NCBI GenBank assembly: GCA_905215105.1
Contig: CAJMOI010000058.1
Coordinates: 1-10,663 of the forward strand
Length of the DNA: 10,663 nt
Source of the DNA: an uncultured bacterium
GTDB lineage: Bacteria > Bacillota > Clostridia > Oscillospirales > Acutalibacteraceae
Reading direction: 5' to 3'
Positions 6,668 through 10,663 of the stretch are shown here, in pieces; the stretch's first letter is position 1; each line of letters opens with the position of its first letter. The position numbers and the translations under genes are program-made. The notes below the pieces were generated by a model. The model searched no databases, was not told where the DNA came from, and saw nothing but the letters and a program-made list of their open reading frames with translations.

Positions 6668-6696
6668 ATTATAGCCTTTTCTCTCCGCTGCCGCAA
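6668..6696 (-). promoter_or_regulatory. Promoter of the hydrolase-deacetylase-amidase operon
   Basis: Perfect -10 TATAAT on the minus strand (6668-6673), 17-nt spacer, weak -35 TTGCGG (6691-6696). The predicted start near 6661 gives a leader of about 28 nt. The -35 lies inside the stem-loop at 6688-6705, which could make it sensitive to a bound regulator. Confidence 0.6.
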
Positions 6697-6705
6697 TGGC
6701 GGCAG
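6688..6705. repeat. Perfect 7-bp stem-loop CTGCCGC-AATG-GCGGCAG
   Basis: The stem is perfect with a 4-nt loop and lies between the radical SAM gene end and the hydrolase operon promoter. On the minus strand it is the only strong hairpin after the radical SAM stop, but it lacks a T-tract (AGCGGAGAGAAAAGG follows), so it is a poor intrinsic terminator. It overlaps the -35 box and could instead be an operator. Confidence 0.5.
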
Positions 6706-6725
6706 GTTGACAAACTGTAACTTTT

Positions 6726-7649
6726 TTATGAATCCCGGGAAGAAGCCCAGCCCTTCCCGATTCCGTCCAGCCCTTCCAGAGAAAAGGGCGGAATAAAGTC
6801 TTTTTTCGCGGCGGAACGCCCCTGCATATAGCCGTCCAGTTCCAGCTCAAACAGCACGTCCCTCACTTTTTCATATTCCCGCCGGGTAATGGTCCGGTTG
6901 ATTTCCGGGAATTCCTCCGCCCTGCCGCAGGGCACATACTGGGACATGAGGCTCACCGGGTTTTCCGGCAGATGGTCGTGGAGCCAGTGAAGCACGGCGA
7001 TAGAGTTCCGGGTATTGCCCGGCAGGATCAGGTGCCGCACCAGCGTGCCGCTCTTCATCATGCCGTCGTCGGTATAACGGGCGGGGCCGGTTTGCCGAAC
7101 CATTTCCAGAATGGCGGCGGAGGCCCGGGTAAAGTAGTCCGGCGCACCGGAATACTTTTGCCCCAGCTCGTCAGTGGCATATTTCAGATCAGGCAAATAG
7201 ATATCCACCAGCCCCTCCAGCTTTTGCAGGGTTTCCAGCGATTCATAGCCGCCGCAGTTGTACACCACCGGCACCGGCAGTTTTTCCATGGCAAGGGCTT
7301 CGGCGATGGGCAGCGCAAAGTGGGTGGGGTTCACCAGATTGATATTGTGGGCGCCCTGTTCAATGAGCCGCAGGAAAATGTCGTGGAGCTCCCGGGGTGT
7401 GACCACTTTTCCCACCTCCCGGCGGGTGCTGATGCTGTAATTCTGGCAGAACACGCATTGCAGCGAACAGCCGGTAAAAAACACCGTGCCGCTGCCCCGG
7501 GTTCCGCTTATGGCCGGTTCTTCCCACTGGTGCAGGGCGGCTCTGGCCACCACCGGCAGCGCACCCATGCGGCAAAAACCCTTCCCTTCGGTTTCTTCCC
7601 GCCGGACGCGGCAATTGCGCGGGCACTGGGTACAGGTTTCAATGACCAT
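6726..7649 (-). CDS. Radical SAM protein, PflX-type (COG1313-like)
   Basis: Related to pyruvate formate-lyase activating enzymes, but of the PflX/COG1313 group whose substrate is unknown. About 307 residues. The N-terminus holds an extra cysteine set (Cys6, Cys9, Cys13, Cys26; CTQCPRNC ... GFC) expected to bind metal or a second cluster. The radical SAM motif is GCSLQCVFCQNY with Cys61, Cys65 and Cys68 (CxxxCxxC) for the 4Fe-4S cluster and SAM. Downstream are NINLVNPTHF, VVYNCGGYE, VDIYLPDLKYA, and LVRHLILPGN, characteristic of this family. Its ATG overlaps the pgeF stop by one base (TAATG), so it is translationally coupled to pgeF. No partner glycyl-radical enzyme is present, which argues against a PFL-activase role. 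Cytoplasmic. Confidence 0.9.
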   Translation of the reverse strand: MVIETCTQCPRNCRVRREETEGKGFCRMGALPVVARAALHQWEEPAISGTRGSGTVFFTGCSLQCVFCQNYSISTRREVGKVVTPRELHDIFLRLIEQGAHNINLVNPTHFALPIAEALAMEKLPVPVVYNCGGYESLETLQKLEGLVDIYLPDLKYATDELGQKYSGAPDYFTRASAAILEMVRQTGPARYTDDGMMKSGTLVRHLILPGNTRNSIAVLHWLHDHLPENPVSLMSQYVPCGRAEEFPEINRTITRREYEKVRDVLFELELDGYMQGRSAAKKDFIPPFSLEGLDGIGKGWASSRDS

Positions 7650-8491
7650 TACGCCTGCCCTCTTTCCTCTTTGATTTCCAGAAACGCCGCCAGACCTCCG
7701 CGCTTTCCGGCGGTTGCCCGGTGGGAAAACAGCAGGTCACTGTGGCACTGGGTACACACACCGCCTACAGAAATATGGGACTCCGGCACCCCAGCTGCCG
7801 CCATGACCTGCCGGTTGCACTCCCACAAATCCAGCTGGTATTTGCCGCCCTCTTTTGCAAAGACGAATTTCTCCGGCTGCAAGTGGGTCAGCGCCAGAAA
7901 CTCCTTCGCCACCGGTTCATCCACCTCATAACAGCACACGCCGATGGAGGGGCCAATGGCAGTGTACAGGGCCTCCGGACGGGTACCGAATTCCTCGCCC
8001 ATGCGCTCCACCATGACTTTGCCCATCTGGGCCACGGTGCCGCGCCATCCTGCGTGGGCCAGTCCGATGGCCCGGTGTTCCGGGTCGATAAAATACAGGG
8101 GCACACAGTCGGCGTAATAGGTCACCAGCGTGACCCCCGGTTCATTGGTACACAGGCCGTCCACACTCATCTGGTCTTTTGGCCGCCAGATGCCCACGCC
8201 CCGCTCTTCCTTACCCACCCGGCGGACAACGGTATGGTGGTCCTGTGCGGAAGCGGTCAGGCTTTCGGGCTCAAACCCAACGGCAGCGCACAGACGGCGG
8301 TAATTTTCCCGGACGGTTTCATCGCTGTCCCCACGGCCAAAGCTCAGGTTCATGGTGGAAAACTCTCCCTGACTGACGCCGCCTTTCCGGGTGGAAAAAG
8401 CCTGACGCACCCATTCAAAGGAATCAAAAGCGGGGAAGGTCAGGAACCCCACCCCATTTTTTTCCTGATAATTCATATGACAAAGCTCCAT
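7649..8491 (-). CDS. pgeF: Peptidoglycan editing factor PgeF (YfiH / former laccase-domain family)
   Basis: PgeF/YfiH hydrolyses wrongly made UDP-MurNAc-L-Ser so that L-Ser does not enter peptidoglycan; the family was once annotated as a multicopper polyphenol oxidase. Family motifs seen: FSTRKGGVSQGEFSTMNLSFGRGD, SAQDHHTVV with a zinc-site His (His85 or 86), DGLCTNEPGV, YYADCVPLYF with Cys129, LAHAGWRGT with His146, and AIGPSIGVCCYEV. Length of about 280 residues is normal. Two starts are possible: ATG at 8491 with AAAGGA 11 nt upstream, or ATG at 8476 with GGAG 9 nt upstream; the latter begins at NYQEKNG and may be the real one. First gene of a two-gene unit with the radical SAM gene, behind a TATGAT promoter. 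Confidence 0.93.
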   Translation of the reverse strand: MELCHMNYQEKNGVGFLTFPAFDSFEWVRQAFSTRKGGVSQGEFSTMNLSFGRGDSDETVRENYRRLCAAVGFEPESLTASAQDHHTVVRRVGKEERGVGIWRPKDQMSVDGLCTNEPGVTLVTYYADCVPLYFIDPEHRAIGLAHAGWRGTVAQMGKVMVERMGEEFGTRPEALYTAIGPSIGVCCYEVDEPVAKEFLALTHLQPEKFVFAKEGGKYQLDLWECNRQVMAAAGVPESHISVGGVCTQCHSDLLFSHRATAGKRGGLAAFLEIKEERGQA

Positions 8492-8523
8492 GGCAAAAAG
8501 AATCCTTTCGTGTATTTCTTTTT

Positions 8524-8553
8524 ATCATACCGCAAAAGGAAGCGCGAACGCAA
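8524..8553 (-). promoter_or_regulatory. Predicted promoter of pgeF-radical SAM unit
   Basis: Minus-strand TATGAT (8524-8529, 5/6 to consensus) with an 18-nt spacer and TTGCGT (8548-8553) as a weak -35. The start would be about 8517, giving a leader of about 25-40 nt depending on the pgeF start used. It lies in the 76-nt gap after the SLOG gene. Confidence 0.5.
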
Positions 8554-8567
8554 GGGGAACCGGGAAT

Positions 8568-9059
8568 TTATGGAGCAGAACAAAGGTCTGCCAGATTGAT
8601 GACCGGCAGACCCTTTTTTCTGGCATATGCCACCGTATACGCAGTACCGCCGCTGGGTTTGACGCAATAGGCCACACAAACGCCGCTTTCGTCCACCAGA
8701 TGCCGGTTGCGCCGGTGCATACAGCCGCGGGTGTAATTTGGGGACAGAAACACCACTTTATCGGCGCGGCTCATGATGTCGCGGTAGCGTTTTTGATCCG
8801 GTTCGCTCCAATATTTTCTCTGCTGCGGACAGGGCAGCACCAAAATCAGGCGAATCTGGGGGATTTCTTCCCGGAGACGGAGCACCGTGCAGGCGGCCAG
8901 TGTATCAAATCCCAATGCACCGCCGGCACCAAAGTACCATACCCCTTGCCGGATTAACTGGCGGAGGGTTGTTTCCAGCGCCTTTGTGAGGGCGGGATAC
9001 AGGGAATCGGGGATTTCCCGGTGACCGGTAAAGCAGCAGGTTTTTTCTTTGATTGTCAT
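8568..9059 (-). CDS. SLOG-superfamily (DUF1273/YpsA-like) protein
   Basis: A 163-residue Rossmann-like protein of the SLOG superfamily, proposed to bind nucleotide-derived ligands; many family members are uncharacterised and some occur in phage-defence or signalling contexts. Seen: CCFTGHRE (8-14), the glycine-rich FGAGGALGFDTLAA (43-56), LILVLPCPQQ, SRADKVVFLSPNYTRGCMHRRN (98-118), and GGTAYTVAYARKKGLPVINLAD (137-158). The ATG at 9059 is chosen because GGGAG lies about 7 nt upstream; a longer frame to 9110 would run through the inverted repeat and start before the predicted transcript start. Divergent from a small XRE repressor with a shared regulatory region. No membrane segment and no effector domain fused, so any role would depend on partners not visible here. 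Confidence 0.82.
   Translation of the reverse strand: MTIKEKTCCFTGHREIPDSLYPALTKALETTLRQLIRQGVWYFGAGGALGFDTLAACTVLRLREEIPQIRLILVLPCPQQRKYWSEPDQKRYRDIMSRADKVVFLSPNYTRGCMHRRNRHLVDESGVCVAYCVKPSGGTAYTVAYARKKGLPVINLADLCSAP
8585..8619 (+). terminator. Terminator-like hairpin with T6 on the plus strand, inside the SLOG gene 3' end
   Basis: GGTCTGCC (8585-8592) pairs perfectly with GGCAGACC (8605-8612), 12-nt loop, followed by C and T6 (8614-8619) on the plus strand. It lies within the last codons of the minus-strand SLOG gene (KKGLPVINLADLC). No plus-strand gene precedes it; on the minus strand the stem is followed by the weaker TTTGTT. It may block antisense transcripts, or be chance structure in coding DNA. 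Confidence 0.35.
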
Positions 9060-9078
9060 AACAACACTCCCAAAAATG

Positions 9079-9122
9079 ATTCCTTTAGAATTGCACCTAT
9101 ACAAGTGCAATTCTAAAGGAAT
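9079..9122. repeat. Perfect 18-bp inverted repeat, likely operator of the SLOG/XRE pair
   Basis: Arms ATTCCTTTAGAATTGCAC (9079-9096) and its exact complement (9105-9122) enclose the 8-nt centre CTATACAA. It lies between the divergent SLOG and XRE genes. The -10 box of the predicted SLOG promoter is inside the right arm and the predicted start falls in the centre, so transcripts would carry only one arm; this favours a DNA-level operator over an RNA hairpin. Confidence 0.75.
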
Positions 9123-9138
9123 ATACAGATAAAATCAA
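9110..9138 (-). promoter_or_regulatory. Predicted promoter of the SLOG gene
   Basis: Minus-strand TTGATT (9133-9138), 17-nt spacer, TAGAAT (9110-9115, 5/6 to consensus). The -10 is embedded in the inverted repeat, so a dimeric repressor bound there would block it. Confidence 0.6.
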
Positions 9139-9175
9139 CACATAATTTCTCTGTTGAAATTGGGGTGTGTTGCAT

Positions 9176-9403
9176 ATGGATATTGCCTATGAGAAAGCAA
9201 TGGGACAAAAAATTCGCGCATTGCGCAAAAAGGCAGAATTATCACAGGAACAGCTGTCAGCACAGCTTCAGGTACGGGGATGTGATATCACACGAAGTGC
9301 TCTTGCCAAAATAGAAGTTGGTCAGCGGCATATTTATCCCGACGAAATCAGACTCCTGCATTTGATTTTACAAGTACCATATGAAGATATTTTCGTAGAC
9401 TAA
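9176..9403 (+). CDS. Small XRE-family helix-turn-helix regulator
   Basis: A 75-residue single-domain DNA-binding protein. The N-terminal helix (YEKAMGQKIRALRKKAELS) is followed by the HTH at about residues 22-47 (LSQEQLSAQLQVRGCDITRSALAKIEVGQRHI) and ends with VPYEDIFVD, as in Cro/C1-type repressors common in gut Clostridia. The ATG at 9176 is preferred, with GGGGTG about 8 nt upstream; a GTG at 9167 would add three residues. No clear -35 is seen for its own promoter; CATAAT at 9141-9146 is a candidate -10. The gene and its flanks are visibly more AT-rich than their neighbours, a hint of a separate origin. The divergent arrangement with SLOG and the palindrome suggests it represses both. Confidence 0.85.
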   Translation: MDIAYEKAMGQKIRALRKKAELSQEQLSAQLQVRGCDITRSALAKIEVGQRHIYPDEIRLLHLILQVPYEDIFVD

Positions 9404-9454
9404 AATACTGAGTCAAAGCAGAGGAAAACTGATGGATACGGTTACTGCTGTAAG

Positions 9455-9504
9455 CAAATACTCCCTCAGTCTGCTCCGCAGACAGCTCTCTCAAAGAAGG
9501 AGCC
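9455..9504 (-). repeat. Degenerate copy of a dispersed double-hairpin repeat of gut Clostridia
   Basis: Two adjacent stem-loops are visible: GTCTGC-TCC-GCAGAC (9469-9483, perfect) and GCTCTCTC-AAA-GAAGGAGC (9485-9503, 6 of 8 pairs). From memory, the minus-strand order (GGCTCC...GAGGGAGC, then GTCTGCGGAGCAGAC, then TGAGGGAG) matches a short palindromic element scattered in Faecalibacterium/Ruminococcaceae-type genomes. The mismatches suggest an old, decayed copy. A false 62-residue minus-strand frame (9348-9536, containing APSLRELSAEQTEG) arises from it; such frames are often misannotated as proteins. Confidence 0.6.
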
Positions 9505-9555
9505 ATAAAGTCTTTTTCTTTAACGAAGGGAATCATATTTTAATCCTGAAAAAAT

Positions 9556-9582
9556 AAAGGGGAACCGGCGCGGTTCCCCTTT
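9556..9582. terminator. Strong intrinsic terminator, mainly for the MFS gene
   Basis: A 12-bp perfect stem (AAAGGGGAACCG / CGGTTCCCCTTT) with a 3-nt GCG loop. On the minus strand it lies 9 nt after the MFS stop and is followed by the U-rich TTTATTTTTT; on the plus strand it is followed by TTTTGCTTTCTTT and can also end the XRE transcript. Confidence 0.9.
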
Positions 9583-9590
9583 TGCTTTCT

Positions 9591-10663
9591 TTATCCTCTT
9601 TTTCCGGAAACCGTCAGCTGAAACAAACACCACGCTGACAGACACAAAACCGCCCCCAACCAAAAAGCCAGCGGCACGCTGCTTTCCGCTCCCCGGCCAA
9701 ACACTACGCCTACCGCCGCGCCGGTTCCGTTCAAAAACGCGGACTGCACACTCAATTCCGTGGCTCGGGCCGACGTGACCACCCGGCGGTTTTGCAGTTC
9801 CGTTTGCAGCGGCACAAACAGCGAAAAGGCCAGATGCACCAGCGCTACCCCCACTACCGACAACACCGGATTTTCTGTCAGCGCCAACACCACACAGGAA
9901 CCTGCCGACAGCAGAAGAAGGCTTCCACCGGCCCACTTTTCACCCAGACAGGCTGTATACCGCCTGGAAAACACGCCCAGCAATCCCAGCAAATTCATTC
10001 CCGCCAGAATCACGCCAAACCAGGAGGCCCCGATGCCGCTCCGCTGATATTGCAGCTGGTTCACAATGACGGTTACCGCCTGATGGGTCTGTTCCAGCAG
10101 CATAGCGGCCAGCAGGAAAAGCAGCAGCTTTTTGTTTTTTACCACGGAGAGCACCACCCGGCCCGCAGATACCGGCTCCGGTGTCCGCTCGTCCGGCTCG
10201 CCCACTTCTTTCAGCCCCAGCGCAAGAAAAGCGGCAGCGCCATAGGAAAACACCGTGAGCAGGCCCGCCAACCGGAAATTCTCCCCTACAAACAGAGAAT
10301 ACACCAGCGCTGAAACCATCAGCCCGGCCAATCCCAAGCTGGAATACAGTCCGAAAACCTTCTGGGAATCCACTCCCTTACAGGAGCGGTACAAAAGCGC
10401 CGTATCACAGCCGGAAAGTCCGGCACAGACGATGCTCAGCAGAATTCGTTCCAGCAGGAACCCACCAAAATCCACGGCTTGCCAGAAAATGAGTTTCGAC
10501 ACAAAATAGAGCAGGCAGCAAAACACCATGGTATTCCGGTATCCGATTTTTTCTGCCGCCATGCCCCACGGAATTTCCAGCGCTACGCTGAGCAGCAGGG
10601 AAATTCCCTCGATCACGGTCATTTGCAGAACCGTCCCCCCTGCCGCCTGCCGGTACAGCACGG
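9591..10663 (-). CDS. Major facilitator superfamily transporter, N-terminus outside the window
   Basis: At least 356 residues of a multi-helix membrane protein; the frame is open to the right edge. Roughly the first helix is missing: the visible part begins with LYRQ, then the second helix and the motif-A-like loop GMAAEKIGYRNTM (the helix 2-3 loop, reading GxxAEKxGYR). Then come about ten hydrophobic segments separated by a longer central loop (GLKEVGEPDERTPEPVSAGRVV), typical of the six-plus-six MFS layout, and a short basic tail (SGKRG). The start LYRQ...QMTVIEGISLLLSVALEIPWG resembles MFS exporters of the putative drug or multi-solute type often seen in Clostridia. The substrate cannot be told. 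It is followed by a strong terminator; the upstream context is not visible. Confidence 0.88.
   Translation of the reverse strand, partial: VLYRQAAGGTVLQMTVIEGISLLLSVALEIPWGMAAEKIGYRNTMVFCCLLYFVSKLIFWQAVDFGGFLLERILLSIVCAGLSGCDTALLYRSCKGVDSQKVFGLYSSLGLAGLMVSALVYSLFVGENFRLAGLLTVFSYGAAAFLALGLKEVGEPDERTPEPVSAGRVVLSVVKNKKLLLFLLAAMLLEQTHQAVTVIVNQLQYQRSGIGASWFGVILAGMNLLGLLGVFSRRYTACLGEKWAGGSLLLLSAGSCVVLALTENPVLSVVGVALVHLAFSLFVPLQTELQNRRVVTSARATELSVQSAFLNGTGAAVGVVFGRGAESSVPLAFWLGAVLCLSAWCLFQLTVSGKRG

Noticed and set aside
6972..8599. Long plus-strand frames (6972-7931 and 7721-8599) opposite the radical SAM and pgeF genes
   Set aside because: Low-complexity His/Gln/Arg-rich translations without recognisable domains; the minus-strand genes carry all conserved motifs.
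9079..9122. The 44-bp palindrome as a transposon end, dif/att site or CRISPR unit
   Set aside because: Single copy in the window, no target duplication at its edges, no recombinase or cas gene nearby; the overlap with a promoter fits an operator better.
8568..9403. Calling the SLOG/XRE pair a complete anti-phage system
   Set aside because: No nuclease, membrane effector or nucleotide cyclase is encoded next to it; only a sensor-like fold and a repressor are visible.

Overview
The window looks like chromosomal DNA from a Gram-positive (monoderm) member of the Clostridia, most likely an Oscillospiraceae/Ruminococcaceae-type gut bacterium. The evidence is moderately GC-rich coding sequence with strong GGAGG ribosome sites, a Kae1-like gene next to xseA as in many Clostridia, a DUF3892 protein, a Clostridia-type amidase whose 'SPSxQ' start replaces the usual zinc histidine, and one degenerate copy of a double-hairpin repeat I recognise from gut Clostridia. 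No rRNA, tRNA, CRISPR array, transposase or integrase is visible.

Left block, plus strand (1-2875). A Kae1/TsaD-like ASKHA protein (5' end outside the window) overlaps an xseA gene that ends after only its N-terminal OB-fold domain. The sequence where the exonuclease VII catalytic domain should begin instead starts, through an ATGA overlap, a small single-pass membrane protein of unknown function. A lipoprotein serpin (secreted-type serine protease inhibitor) follows, and a bidirectional terminator closes the block. The xseA break looks like a deletion or rearrangement junction, or an assembly join, that placed the membrane protein-serpin pair behind the start of a housekeeping operon.

Middle block (2878-6725). 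A minus-strand MarR-family regulator diverges from a plus-strand DUF3892 protein; their shared upstream region holds a good marR promoter and a 10-bp tandem direct repeat. Convergent to DUF3892 is a minus-strand cell-envelope operon read right to left: alpha/beta hydrolase (monoacylglycerol lipase/lysophospholipase type), membrane-anchored polysaccharide deacetylase, and an amidase_3 plus SH3b protein without a signal peptide.

Right block (6726-10663). A second minus-strand pair is pgeF (peptidoglycan editing factor) translationally coupled to a PflX-type radical SAM protein. Upstream of it is a SLOG/DUF1273-like nucleotide-binding-fold protein, divergent from a small XRE-type repressor. Between these two lies a perfect 18-bp inverted repeat (8-nt centre) that contains the -10 box of the SLOG promoter, which suggests an operator. 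After the XRE gene come the dispersed repeat remnant, a strong terminator, and an MFS transporter whose N-terminus runs off the right edge.

Most genes are recognisable families. The points most worth a second look are the severed xseA, the SLOG/XRE pair with its palindrome, the serpin with a predicted Glu P1, and the dispersed repeat.
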